A DNA stretch of 64,000 nucleotides, taken from Halobaculum sp. MBLA0143 (lineage in GTDB: Archaea; Halobacteriota; Halobacteria; Halobacteriales; Haloferacaceae). Below are positions 52,441 through 61,082 of the stretch, in pieces. The notes under the pieces were generated by a model. It did no database searches. It saw only the letters and a list, made by a program, of their open reading frames with translations, and was not told where the DNA came from. Within the stretch, counting starts at the first letter, position 1. Every line of letters begins with the position of its first letter. The position numbers and the translations under genes are program-made. Location: positions 1,736,001 through 1,800,000 of the forward strand of contig NZ_JBGKAC010000001.1 in the NCBI RefSeq assembly GCF_041361465.1, read 5' to 3'.

Positions 52441-54399
52441 CTACAGTGTTCCGACGCCACCCTCGGGAGTCGCTCTGTCGCTGTCGTCCCCCTCGTTGCC
52501 GGAGTCCCCGTCCCCACTGTCCGTCTCGCCGCCGTCGACACGCGGGAGTCGGACGACGGCGACAGTGCCGCGGGGGTCGCGGTCGTCGAACCGGAGCTGC
52601 CCGTCGAGCTCGGAGACGACCCAGTTGGTCACCCACAGCCCGATTCCGCTGGCGTGGCTGACGGCGGTCTCGTACCCGGCAGACAGCGTCTCCACCTCCG
52701 CGTCCGGGATCCCCGGGCCGTCGTCGGCGATCCGGACGCGGACGGCGTCGCCGTCGGCGGTCGCCCGCACCTCGACGGTCGGCGTCTCGCGGTCGTTGTG
52801 GACGACGGCGTTCTCCAGGAGGTTCTCGAACACGACCGCGAGGGTGTCGTGGCCCCGGACGAACAGGTCCTCGTCGACCGAACGGTGGACGGTCGCGTCC
52901 TCGAACGTCGACTCCAGGTGGTCCACCTCCGTCTGGAGGAGTTCGCCGGCGTCGATCCGCTCGCGGGCGGTGTCGTCGGTCGCCAGCGACTCGACGTACC
53001 GGGCCTTGTCCGCCTTCGTCAACAGCCCACGCAGTGTGTCCCGAATCTGTTGGCGGCGCCGCGAGCGCTCGTCGGGGGCGACGCCCGCCTCCAGGAGCTC
53101 GAGGTGTCCGATCACGACGTTGAGTCGGTTGCGGAGGTTGTGTCGGAGGAACCGGTTGAGCACGGAGATCATCGCCTTCTGGTTCTCGACGGCCTCGTTG
53201 CGGCGTTCCAGCTCCGCCCGGGCCGCCTGTGCGGTGGCGCCGGCGTCTTCCGCCACCCGGATCTGTTCGACCAGTCGGTCGCGCATCCGTCGGACGGCGG
53301 TGAACAGCTCGCCGATCTCGTCGTCGCGGTCGTTGTCCAGCCGCACGTCGTAGTCGCCGGCCTCGATCGCCTCCGCTCGCCGCGAGAGGGTGCGGACGGC
53401 AGAGACGGTGTCGCGGCCGGCGACGCCGCCGATGACGACGACACCCACGAGGGTGAGCACGACCAACAGGCCGATTCCGCGGGTGACAGTGCGCTCCAGT
53501 CGGTAGGCCTGGGCCGTCGGAGCGTGTTTCACCAGCACCCAGTCCGTCCCACTGACCGGAGCGTACGCCTGGACGTAGTCACCCTCGAGCGTCCGTTCCC
53601 TGGCGCCGTCGTCGACGATCCCCGACTCACCGTCGCGGCCGCGGGCGACGACCGGCGCGGTCGCGTTCGTCGCCATCTGGTACGGCCGGCCGGTCGCGGC
53701 GGCGTCACCGGCGACCACCACTCGTCCGTTGGCGGCGACGACTCGAGTGAAGCCGTCCTGGGTGACGGCCTGGAACGTCTCGTCGACGCTGTCGGCGCGG
53801 ACGGTGAGGATCAACAGCGTCTCGGGCGACGCCGACACCGGGGAGACGAACCCGATCACCCGGGTCCCACGGGGGTTCTGGAACGGGTCCGTCACGTAGC
53901 TGTCCGTGAACCCGTCGAACGCGACCGTTCCGAGTCGGACGGCGGGGCCGAGCGGCTCACCGCGCGCGAGCCGGTCGTCCGTCGTGGCGACGACAGTCCC
54001 GTCTCGGACGGACACGAGGTGGAGGTTCGCGGTCGACGCCGGCAGCTTCGACAGCTTGTCGCTCAACAGCCGCGAGAGCCGGGCGGGGTCGCCGGAGAGT
54101 CCGGCGGTGTCGGACACCAACACGGCCTGTGACCGGCCGGCGGCGACGAACTCCGACAGCTCGTCGGCCTCCGACTCCGTCTGTGTCAGCAGTCGTTCGT
54201 CCACGTCCGCCTCCAACACGGACGACAGCTGTGCCTGGACGAGGACGCCACTGACCGCGACCACGACGACGATCAACAACAGGGCCACCAACAGCTTCGC
54301 CGAGTACGACTCCCGAACGCGGGCCGGCAGTAGTCTGACGACTACTCGGACGGCCCCGACGGCGCGCTCGCCACCCGGTCTGTCGTCACCCCCCGCCAC
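52441..54399 (-). CDS. Membrane sensor histidine kinase with extracellular domain and HAMP
   Basis: 652 aa. TM1 (LLVALLLIVVVVAVSGVLVQ, about 36-55), a large extracellular dCACHE-like domain (about 56-300), TM2 (GIGLLVVLTLVGVVVIGGVAG), HAMP (TVSAVRTLSRRAEAIEAGDYDVRLDNDRDDEIGELFTAV), and a helix leading to the H-box NRFLRHNLRNRLNVVIGHLELLE. N-box AVVFENLLENAVVHND, G1 IADDGPGIPD, and G2 reduced to ASGIGLWVTNWVV. Extracellular ligand sensing feeding an unknown regulator. The GTG 54399 start leaves about 30 residues before TM1; a shorter start is possible. Confidence 0.9.
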   Translation of the reverse strand: MAGGDDRPGGERAVGAVRVVVRLLPARVRESYSAKLLVALLLIVVVVAVSGVLVQAQLSSVLEADVDERLLTQTESEADELSEFVAAGRSQAVLVSDTAGLSGDPARLSRLLSDKLSKLPASTANLHLVSVRDGTVVATTDDRLARGEPLGPAVRLGTVAFDGFTDSYVTDPFQNPRGTRVIGFVSPVSASPETLLILTVRADSVDETFQAVTQDGFTRVVAANGRVVVAGDAAATGRPYQMATNATAPVVARGRDGESGIVDDGARERTLEGDYVQAYAPVSGTDWVLVKHAPTAQAYRLERTVTRGIGLLVVLTLVGVVVIGGVAGRDTVSAVRTLSRRAEAIEAGDYDVRLDNDRDDEIGELFTAVRRMRDRLVEQIRVAEDAGATAQAARAELERRNEAVENQKAMISVLNRFLRHNLRNRLNVVIGHLELLEAGVAPDERSRRRQQIRDTLRGLLTKADKARYVESLATDDTARERIDAGELLQTEVDHLESTFEDATVHRSVDEDLFVRGHDTLAVVFENLLENAVVHNDRETPTVEVRATADGDAVRVRIADDGPGIPDAEVETLSAGYETAVSHASGIGLWVTNWVVSELDGQLRFDDRDPRGTVAVVRLPRVDGGETDSGDGDSGNEGDDSDRATPEGGVGTL

Positions 54400-54549
54400 G
54401 AACGCTTACCACCCCGTGTGCCCCCGCCGCTCGTCTGGCCCCAGTGACATATCGACGCAACTCAGTGTGGTTCGCCGTGGTTCATGAACCTTCGGTCACG
54501 TCCGTCGGCGACCCACGGGATTCTTCGGCTGTCCCGACGTTGTCCGGGT

Positions 54550-55320
54550 ATGCGCCTGGCAGAGCAGACCTGGCCGGAGCTGCGCGACAGCTTGGACGGG
54601 GAGTCGCTCGCGGTCGTCCCCACGGGGTCGACGGAGCAACACGGGCCACACCTCCCGCTGGCGACGGACTACCTGATCGCGGAGTCGTTGGCCGAGGCGG
54701 CGACCGAGGAGACGGGTGCCGTGCTCACGCCGCCGGTCCGGATCGCAGTGTCGGAACACCACCGACAGTTCCACGGGACGATGTGGGTCGAGCCGGAGCT
54801 GTTCCGCGACTACGTCGAGAGCTTCGTCCGGAACCTCACCTACCACGGCTTCGACCGCGTGTTGTTCGTCAACGCTCACGGGGGCAACGTCCAACACCTC
54901 CGCGAGGTGGGTCGCCGACTCCGCCGCGACCGAACCGCCTACGCGATCGAGTGGATGTGGGACGAGTCGATTCCGGATCTGGTCGACGGCCTGTTCGAAC
55001 AGAACGGCCCCCACGGCGGCCCAAAAGAGACGTCGATGATAATGCACGTCGCCCGGGAGCTCGTCCGCGAGGATCGGCTCGCAGACGCCCGGGACGGCGG
55101 GCTGACGGAGATGACGGCCGCCGACGCCCGGCAGTTCGGCGCGCGGACGTTCTACGAGTCGGTGGACAACTCCGACAACGGCGTGTTCGGCGACCAGACG
55201 GACGCCACCCCGGAGAAGGGCGCCCAGTTGTTCGAGGCGGCGACGGAACAGCTCGTCCACCTGATCGAGTGGCTGGACGACCAGCCGTTCGACGCGCTGA
55301 TGCCGGATCCACACAAGTGA
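54550..55320 (+). CDS. Creatininase-family hydrolase (ArfB-like)
   Basis: 256 aa metal-dependent amidohydrolase of the creatininase family. Metal ligands lie in VPTGSTEQHGPHLPLATDYLIAE (Glu, His, Asp) and LFVNAHGGNVQ; ETSMIMH supplies another Glu/His. In archaea this family includes ArfB, a deformylase of the riboflavin/F420 precursor pathway; it also includes creatininase proper. The sequence alone does not separate them. ATG 54550 gives MRLAEQTWPELR. The stop overlaps the start of the following PurM-like gene (GTGA). Confidence 0.82.
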   Translation: MRLAEQTWPELRDSLDGESLAVVPTGSTEQHGPHLPLATDYLIAESLAEAATEETGAVLTPPVRIAVSEHHRQFHGTMWVEPELFRDYVESFVRNLTYHGFDRVLFVNAHGGNVQHLREVGRRLRRDRTAYAIEWMWDESIPDLVDGLFEQNGPHGGPKETSMIMHVARELVREDRLADARDGGLTEMTAADARQFGARTFYESVDNSDNGVFGDQTDATPEKGAQLFEAATEQLVHLIEWLDDQPFDALMPDPHK

Positions 55321-56420
55321 CGTCCGAGGACGACGCGCCGGACGGTCGACCCGACGGGTCGGGCGAGGAACCCGCCGAGACGGAACGGCTCGGGAAGGTC
55401 GACGACGACTTCTTCGCCGACCTGATCGCGCCCGACCTCGGTGCCGACCGCGAGGACGTGTCGCTCGGCCCCGCACACGGTGTCGACTTCGGTGTGGTGG
55501 ACGTGGGCGACCAGGCGCTCGTGACGGCGACGGACCCCCTTTCGGTCCTGCCCGCACTGGGGTTCGAGCGCGCCGGCCGGTTCGCCGTCTCGTTCGCGCT
55601 GTCGGATGTGGCCGTCTCCGGGATCGCCCCCTCGCACGTCGCCGTCTCGCTGTCGCTCCCGACCGAGATGGACCGCTCGGAGTTCGCGGCGTTCTGGGAC
55701 GGACTCACGGCGGAGTGTGCCGACCTCGGCGTTGCGGTCGTCACGGGCCACACGGCACAGTACCCCGCAGCGTCGTACCCCTGGGTCGGCGCGACGACCG
55801 TCTTCGGCGTCGGCGACCACGCGGACGTGATCCGCCCGGACGGCGCTCGTCCGGGCGACGATCTCGTCGTCACGGAGGGGCCGGCCGTCGAGACTGCCGG
55901 ACTCCTGTCGACGTTGTTCCCCGAGGAATTCGCCGCGTTGGGTGCCGAGACGGTCGCGGACGCGCAGGCGTGTCTCGACCGGACGGGCGTCACCCGCGAC
56001 GCTCGGGCCGCCGTGACTGCCGCTCGGGAGGCGCACGGAGACACACTCGCTGCGCCGATCTCCGCGATGCACGACGCCACCGAGGGCGGACTGCGCGGCG
56101 CGCTGTGTGAGACCGCCGCCGCTAGCGGGGTCCGGCTCGACGTGACCCGCGAGCGGGTGCCGACCGATCCGGCGGCACTCGCCGTCGCGGACCACCTCGG
56201 GATCGACCCCTGGGCGTGTACGACGGCCGGGAGTCTCCTCCTGGCCGTCGACCCCGCCGCGACGGAGACTGTCGTCGCGGCGCTGGAGGATCGCGGGACG
56301 GCCGCCGCGGCCGCGGGGAGTGTGCGGGAGGGTGAAGGCGTCCGGATCGACGGCGAGCGTGTCGAGCCGCCCGACGAAGACCCGTCGTGGGACGCCTGGG
56401 CGACGCTCGACGGAGCGTAG
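55317..56420 (+). CDS. AIR synthase-related (PurM/HypE-like) protein
   Basis: 367 aa with an acidic N-terminal tail (about 35 residues), then the PurM-type ATP-binding half (DFGVVDVGDQALVTATDPLSVLPALGF...FAVSFALSDVAVSGIAPSHVAVSLSLP) and the C-terminal half with GDDLVVTEGPAVETAGLLS and AMHDATEGGLRGALCE. The HypE/ThiL/PurM superfamily shares an ATP-phosphoryl-transfer fold; the substrate is unknown. It shares a GTGA overlap with the creatininase-like gene, so the two probably act in one pathway. Not the true purM, which is at 12134. Confidence 0.85.
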   Translation: MTSEDDAPDGRPDGSGEEPAETERLGKVDDDFFADLIAPDLGADREDVSLGPAHGVDFGVVDVGDQALVTATDPLSVLPALGFERAGRFAVSFALSDVAVSGIAPSHVAVSLSLPTEMDRSEFAAFWDGLTAECADLGVAVVTGHTAQYPAASYPWVGATTVFGVGDHADVIRPDGARPGDDLVVTEGPAVETAGLLSTLFPEEFAALGAETVADAQACLDRTGVTRDARAAVTAAREAHGDTLAAPISAMHDATEGGLRGALCETAAASGVRLDVTRERVPTDPAALAVADHLGIDPWACTTAGSLLLAVDPAATETVVAALEDRGTAAAAAGSVREGEGVRIDGERVEPPDEDPSWDAWATLDGA

Positions 56421-57392
56421 TCAGAGTCGAGCGTCCACGTCTGCGAGGACGGCGTCGGAGGCTCGCTCGGCAGCCGGCACACCCGTCTCTTCTTCGCTCG
56501 CGTCGTCCGCGAACGAGACGAACCCGTGTGGCAGTCCCTCGGCGACGGTCTCGTCGACCGCCACGCCGGCAGCGCGCAGGCGGCGCGCGTACGCCACCGC
56601 CTCGGAACGCAGCGGGTCGTGACTCCCGACGGCGACGACCGCGGGCGCGACGCTCGACAGCACCCTCTCGTCGGCCTGCAACGGCACGGCGTAGGGGTTC
56701 GCGGCGTCCGCCGGGTTCGCCAGGTACGTCCGCCAGAACTCCCGCACGTCCCGGACGGTCAGCAACGGCCCGTCGGCGTGTTCCTGCCGCGAGTCGCCGT
56801 CGAAGCCGGGCGCGAGCATCGGGTAGAACAACGCCTGCACCGCCAGGTCCACGTCCAGATCGAAGCCGAGCGGGCGGTCGGCGGCGGCCGCGAGCGCGAC
56901 CGCCGCCGCGAGGTTCCCCCCGGCGCTCGTGCCCGCGACGCCGACGCTGCCGTCGCCGCCCAGATCCGCCACGACGCCGTCGACCCACTCGACGGCCGCG
57001 ACCGCGTCCGCGACGGCCGCCGGGAACGGGTGCTCGGGCGCGAGGCGGTAGTCCACGCTCACGACGACCGCGCCGAGCCGGCGGCAGAGCCGGCGACAGA
57101 TCCCATCGGCGGAGTCGAGCGTGCCGAGCTGCCAGCCGCCGCCGTGGTAGAAGACCAGCGTCGGCGCGGGCGTCTCCTCGGGGCGGTACACCCGTACCGG
57201 GACGCGGCCGCCCGGGCCGTCGAACCCCAGGTCCGTCGCCCGCGCGACCGGGAGGTGCGCGTCCGTGGAGAACAGTTCGTCCTCGACGCGCCTGGCGTCC
57301 GCCGTGGCGAGCGCGTGCCACTCCGGGACGCCGAGGGCCTCGATCTCCGCGACCGCCTCGGCGAACGCCGGGTCGAGTGCTGCACGAGTCAC
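56421..57392 (-). CDS. HSL-family alpha/beta esterase
   Basis: 323 aa. The HGGG oxyanion motif is FYHGGGWQLG, the nucleophile elbow GVAGTSAGGNLAAAVAL (Ser at about 157), Asp in VAVGSHDPLRSE and His in EGLPHGFVSF: the full hormone-sensitive-lipase set. VVSVDYRLAPEHPFPAAVADAVAAVEWV is the family core. Likely acts on short acyl esters. GTG 57392 is chosen (MTRAALDPAFAEAVAEIEALG); further upstream the frame enters the AT-rich promoter zone of the next gene. Its stop abuts that of the AIR-synthase-like gene (convergent, no gap). Confidence 0.92.
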   Translation of the reverse strand: MTRAALDPAFAEAVAEIEALGVPEWHALATADARRVEDELFSTDAHLPVARATDLGFDGPGGRVPVRVYRPEETPAPTLVFYHGGGWQLGTLDSADGICRRLCRRLGAVVVSVDYRLAPEHPFPAAVADAVAAVEWVDGVVADLGGDGSVGVAGTSAGGNLAAAVALAAAADRPLGFDLDVDLAVQALFYPMLAPGFDGDSRQEHADGPLLTVRDVREFWRTYLANPADAANPYAVPLQADERVLSSVAPAVVAVGSHDPLRSEAVAYARRLRAAGVAVDETVAEGLPHGFVSFADDASEEETGVPAAERASDAVLADVDARL

Positions 57393-57461
57393 TGTCTGTC
57401 GGTTTGTTTGGTGGGTGGAAAGGGTGTGTGGTGTGGGTGGGTGTGATTGGGTGACTGGTGG

Positions 57462-57470
57462 TATTATATT
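57462..57470 (+). promoter_or_regulatory. TATA box of first pentapeptide gene
   Basis: TATTATATT centred 26 nt before ATG 57492 in an AT-rich border zone. Confidence 0.65.
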
Positions 57471-57491
57471 TGCTCGAATGTGATATGTGGT

Positions 57492-59336
57492 ATGGGTAAA
57501 GTACCGGCAGAGTACTGTGGGTACGAGTGGCCGAGTGATTGTGACCGAGTTAATCACACAGAGCGGTCAGATTCGGACGAGAGAGACGTTCACAAACAGA
57601 CGACTTGTATCCGAGAGCCACTTCCCGATAGTTCTCATTGTCCGTGGCACGCACTCCCCAGTGAGACAGACAAGGAAATCGAAACTAAACTATACAGTTC
57701 CAAAGCCACCAAGGAGCCGGGCACAGAGAACGATTACACCGAGGCTCTAGATGGAGCGACGGCTGTCGGTAAGGTGTTTAGTGACACGTTAGACCTCAGC
57801 AGAATGCGTCTTCGAGGCGCAAATTTTTCCGGAGCAAGTTTTCAGAATACTGACCTGTCAGAATCGAATCTCCGAAATGCGGACTTATCTGGTACAGATT
57901 TTAACAATGTAGACCTTTCTGGTGCAGATCTCTCTGGGTCAGACCTTCGAGAATGTAACTTATCCAAGTCCAAGCTTCAACACAGTGATCTATCCAGAGC
58001 CTACCTCCCAAAAGCTAAAATTTCTGAGTCCAAAGTACACGAGACAAATTTTCTCGATTCCAACTTAGAGAGAGCAGACCTCAGTCAGACAGAGGTCGAC
58101 AAGACCAATTTCACGGACGCGAATTTACATGACGCAGATCTTACCGGAACTCAATTTTCAAGTACAGTATTTAAAGGTATAGATCTTTCGGAGGCAGATC
58201 TCATGTACGCTGATCTATCTAATCTAGATCTGTCACACATAAACCTACGTGGTTGCGATTTGTCACACGCCAAATTAATAGGAGCAGATTTGTCTAACTC
58301 TAATATTTCAGGTTCAAAAATTTGTAATGCAAAGCTTGTGAATGCTACGCTGAGAGATGCTTCTTTACAAGAAAGTGATCTGTGGAATACCACATTCCAC
58401 AATGCCAATATGCAAGGAGCAGCCCTCTCATCTTCTGATCTTCCTCGATCAGATTTTTCTAGTGCTAACCTAAAAAGTGCTAAATTTGTCGATTCCAACT
58501 TACCGTATTGTGACTTTCGGTGTGCCAACCTCTCGGATGCAGATTTAGAAAAGTGTTCACTCTGGAAGGCCGATTTTCGGGTTGCTACTGTAAGGAATAC
58601 GGACTTTCGAAGGGCTGATCTCTCGAAGGCGAGCCTTCGGAAATCTGATCTTTCACAAGCCCATCTCCGTTATGCGGACCTCTCGAAGGCGAATCTCGAG
58701 AACGCCAATCTTTCAAGCCGAGATCTCCGCGGAGTAGAATTCGATGATACGAACCTTGCTGGAGCAATACTCTCTGGCTTGAGTGTAAATAGCACTACAA
58801 GTGTTGAACGGTTAGCGGAGCCGAATTCGCCTCTTTCGATCAAGGTTCGACAAACCATATTTTTCCTAGAAAGCACAAAAGAAAATTACTGGGAACCGGA
58901 CGACTGGGACCGCACAGCACAAGCATACCACGATCTTAAAACTGAATTTCACGACAATGGTTTCATTAGGCAAGCGCGCCGTCTGCACATTTGGGAGCGT
59001 CAGGCGCGTCGTCAGGAGACGGTTGTTGATTCGGGTTGGCTTGCGAGCCGGCAGCTCACTCAGTTCGTCTCGGGACTGTTCACCGACTATGGAGTCGGAG
59101 TACTGAAGCTTTTAAAAACGATGATTGCACTGTACACTGTTTCAGTGGTCATCTACGCCGCTGCCGGCGTCGCCGACCCTCTCACCTACAGCACAATCAC
59201 GTTCGTCACCGCGCCACCAAAGGGAGCCGATAAACTCCCACTCTGGGCGCGCTTCGTCGCCAACGTCGAGACGTTCTTCGGCACACTCCTGATCGTCTCG
59301 CTGGGCTTCGTGCTCGGCAACCGCGAGCAGTTCTGA
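57492..59336 (+). CDS. Pentapeptide-repeat protein with N-terminal Cys module and channel-like C terminus
   Basis: 614 aa. Residues 1-60 form a Cys/His module (C9 and C17 in CGYEWPSDC, C39 in TTCIR, C50 and H53 in CPWHA), a possible zinc site. Residues about 100-435 are some 65 pentapeptide repeats of the A(D/N)LSx type, giving a quadrilateral beta-helix. A helical linker (ARRLHIWERQARRQ) leads to two TM helices (about 541-560, 588-608) flanking a pore-helix-like TYSTITFVT, as in two-TM potassium channels, but the GYG filter is replaced by APPKG. Codon use is AT-rich up to about 59030 (24 of 60 bases G/C at 58201-58260), then GC-rich: foreign or mosaic origin. Function unknown. Confidence 0.9.
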   Translation: MGKVPAEYCGYEWPSDCDRVNHTERSDSDERDVHKQTTCIREPLPDSSHCPWHALPSETDKEIETKLYSSKATKEPGTENDYTEALDGATAVGKVFSDTLDLSRMRLRGANFSGASFQNTDLSESNLRNADLSGTDFNNVDLSGADLSGSDLRECNLSKSKLQHSDLSRAYLPKAKISESKVHETNFLDSNLERADLSQTEVDKTNFTDANLHDADLTGTQFSSTVFKGIDLSEADLMYADLSNLDLSHINLRGCDLSHAKLIGADLSNSNISGSKICNAKLVNATLRDASLQESDLWNTTFHNANMQGAALSSSDLPRSDFSSANLKSAKFVDSNLPYCDFRCANLSDADLEKCSLWKADFRVATVRNTDFRRADLSKASLRKSDLSQAHLRYADLSKANLENANLSSRDLRGVEFDDTNLAGAILSGLSVNSTTSVERLAEPNSPLSIKVRQTIFFLESTKENYWEPDDWDRTAQAYHDLKTEFHDNGFIRQARRLHIWERQARRQETVVDSGWLASRQLTQFVSGLFTDYGVGVLKLLKTMIALYTVSVVIYAAAGVADPLTYSTITFVTAPPKGADKLPLWARFVANVETFFGTLLIVSLGFVLGNREQF

Positions 59337-59447
59337 CGGGCTCGCTCACCACCCGATTCGCTGTCACCTCGATCTCGACGATCCGGTCGGAAAGAACGTC
59401 TAGACGGACGCGAGACGGTCAGCGCCCCCGGCGCCCGCCGCTACGCG

Positions 59448-60011
59448 TCACTCCGGCCCGGCGTACCCCGCCGCTTCGAAGCTGCGGCCTGTGTCGGCGT
59501 TCGAGGCGTCTGCGTCGCCGTCGCTGGCGCGAGTCTCGCTATCGTCGCCGTTGCGACCGCTGTCGCCGTCGTGGCTCTCGCCGCCACTCACCCGCCGTCG
59601 ATCCGCCTGCGTCGGCGTCTCGACGACGGTGAACAGCAGTTCGATCAACACGCCCGTGATCTCCTCCTGCTCCGCGGCCGTGACCTCGTAGGCCGCGCCG
59701 GTGTCGCCCGCGCCGGGCACCGCCGCGGACAGATCCCGCCCATCGGGCTCCGCGACGACCGCCGCGCCCCGCACGTCTGCCAGCGCCTCCGTCACCACGG
59801 ACAACAGCCGCTGGAGCTGGCCCGCGCCGGCGACCCCCTCGCCCGCGAGCGAGCCGCGCACCGCCTCGACCCGGGCGCGCAGTTCGTCCGCGCGGTAGCC
59901 CGGCAGCGGCTGTTCGTCGATGTCCAGTAGAAACTCCTCGTAGTCTGCCGCGAGCGTCGCTGCGTCCGTCGTGCCGTCAGGTTTTACTGACGGTGAAGCG
60001 TTCGAACACAT
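59448..60011 (-). CDS. Acidic protein of unknown function beside pentapeptide genes
   Basis: 187 aa, soluble, no known domain. MCSNASPSVKPDGTTDAATLAADYEEFLLDIDEQPLPGYRADELRARVEAVRGSLAG is followed by LQRLLSVVTEALADVRGAA, a stretch to VTAAEQEEITGVLIELLFTVV, and a disordered C-terminal tail rich in Asp, Ser and Gly (about 60 residues). Mostly helical by inspection. ATG 60011 is chosen; the first 25 codons of the longer frame look non-coding. Codon and residue composition is typical of the host, unlike the neighbouring AT-rich gene. It converges with the first pentapeptide gene. Confidence 0.6.
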   Translation of the reverse strand: MCSNASPSVKPDGTTDAATLAADYEEFLLDIDEQPLPGYRADELRARVEAVRGSLAGEGVAGAGQLQRLLSVVTEALADVRGAAVVAEPDGRDLSAAVPGAGDTGAAYEVTAAEQEEITGVLIELLFTVVETPTQADRRRVSGGESHDGDSGRNGDDSETRASDGDADASNADTGRSFEAAGYAGPE

Positions 60012-60301
60012 GTCGTGTGATGGACCGCACGACACTGCGATGGGAGGGCGTTCCAGCGCCCTGCCGTTTTTCACGGCGCCCACCACAGCGTCGTAGTTCG
60101 ATGTGTGGAGAGTGCGGGTACTAAATGTTACGGCGGCGTTGAACTAGTGACAATTCGTGAACATAGAGTTATTGATAGTTTGAAACGAACAGGCCGAAGA
60201 CAGTCCGCGACGAGCGAGCAATCGAGAAGCCCCAATCCGTCGCCGGGTGGCGTGGCGTGCGCCAGGGGCCACCGTTGTCGCCGTCGGCAACTGCCCTCGG
60301 C
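60012..60301. other. Gene-free interval with AT-rich patch
   Basis: Nothing intact. The stretch from about 60110 to 60190 is markedly AT-rich (for example TTATTGATAGTTTG) like the first pentapeptide gene, with GC-rich sequence on both sides. It leads into the channel-domain relic at 60302-60358, with which it may form one decayed segment. Confidence 0.5.
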
Positions 60302-60358
60302 GGGACACTGCTACTCGTCTCACTGGTGTTCGTGTTCCACAGCAGCGGGCGGTTCTGA
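60302..60358 (+). pseudogene. Relic of a channel-domain C terminus from a third pentapeptide-type gene
   Basis: This frame reads GTLLLVSLVFVFHSSGRF and stops. The last 18 residues of the intact protein at 57492 are GTLLIVSLGFVLGNREQF: 11 of 18 are identical and both end at the stop codon. Upstream in this frame the similarity fades after PL/PLS. It suggests the 3' tip of a third, deleted copy. Confidence 0.5.
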
Positions 60359-60367
60359 CCCGACGGC

Positions 60368-60766
60368 TCACCGTGCTTTACTCAGACTCGTCAGATTCAG
60401 TAGTTCCGCGAGAACCGTCGTCTCGAAGTCGTCGTCCGTGACGACGAGTTCGTCCCCCGTGGATCGCGCAGTCGCAGCGACGATCAGATCCCGTGGTGCC
60501 ATCCGTTCGCCGGCACTCATCAGTCGGTCCTGAATCCGCCCCGCCTCCAGAGCGATCCGCTCGTCGCAGTCGATCGCTCGAACGCCGTCGAACTCCTGTC
60601 GAACCCCGACGACATCCGTCTCCCCGCCGCCGACCCGCCCGTTCACCACCTCGAAGACGCATATCACTGAAGTGAAGTACGGCTGTCCACGGTCCTCCAC
60701 GTAGCGAACCACCTCTGGAACGTCTTCGATCATGTCGACGATGACCGACGTGTCGAGGAACGTCAC
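60368..60766 (-). CDS. vapC: VapC-type PIN-domain toxin
   Basis: 132 aa PIN ribonuclease. Acidic active-site residues: D in VTFLDTSVIVDMIED, E in ICVFEVVNGR, D in MAPRDLIVAATA and DDD in LVVTDDDFETT. Likely cleaves tRNA or rRNA when free of antitoxin. GTG 60766 overlaps the vapB stop by four bases (GTGA), the normal toxin-antitoxin coupling. Residues upstream of this start are the vapB gene in another frame. It sits in the accessory island between the two pentapeptide genes. Confidence 0.93.
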   Translation of the reverse strand: MTFLDTSVIVDMIEDVPEVVRYVEDRGQPYFTSVICVFEVVNGRVGGGETDVVGVRQEFDGVRAIDCDERIALEAGRIQDRLMSAGERMAPRDLIVAATARSTGDELVVTDDDFETTVLAELLNLTSLSKAR

Positions 60767-60957
60767 CGTTCGAAACTCTCCCGAGAACGCTGGATCGACT
60801 CGCGGACGCGGTCTGCCTCCTCCTCGCTCCACGCGCCGACGTTGATCGGCTCTTCGACTTCCATCAGACGAGTCAGCAACTCGTCGAACGTCTCGCCGTC
60901 CTCTTTCAACAGTTCGAGTGACTGCTTCGTGTCCTCCGAGACCTGAATCGTGCTCAC
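60763..60957 (-). CDS. vapB: VapB-type antitoxin
   Basis: 64 aa: MSTIQVSEDTKQSLELLKEDGETFDELLTRLMEVEEP is a ribbon-helix-helix DNA-binding N terminus, and INVGAWSEEEADRVRESIQRSRESFER the acidic toxin-wrapping tail. GTG 60957. It precedes vapC on the same strand and should autoregulate the pair. Very short; identified by context as well as by the RHH pattern. Confidence 0.88.
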   Translation of the reverse strand: MSTIQVSEDTKQSLELLKEDGETFDELLTRLMEVEEPINVGAWSEEEADRVRESIQRSRESFER

Positions 60958-61050
60958 GGGTGTACGATCCGCTTGCACCAACAATCACCTTTCGGTGGTA
61001 ATCGTTGCACCGCGGACCAAACGCCACGCCAGCCACACCAGCCGGTAGTC

Positions 61051-61058
61051 GTTTTATC
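61051..61058 (+). promoter_or_regulatory. TATA box of second pentapeptide gene
   Basis: GTTTTATC centred 28 nt upstream of GTG 61083; it selects this start over ATG 61005. Confidence 0.65.
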
Positions 61059-61082
61059 CGTCTCAACGCCGAACCCACCGCC

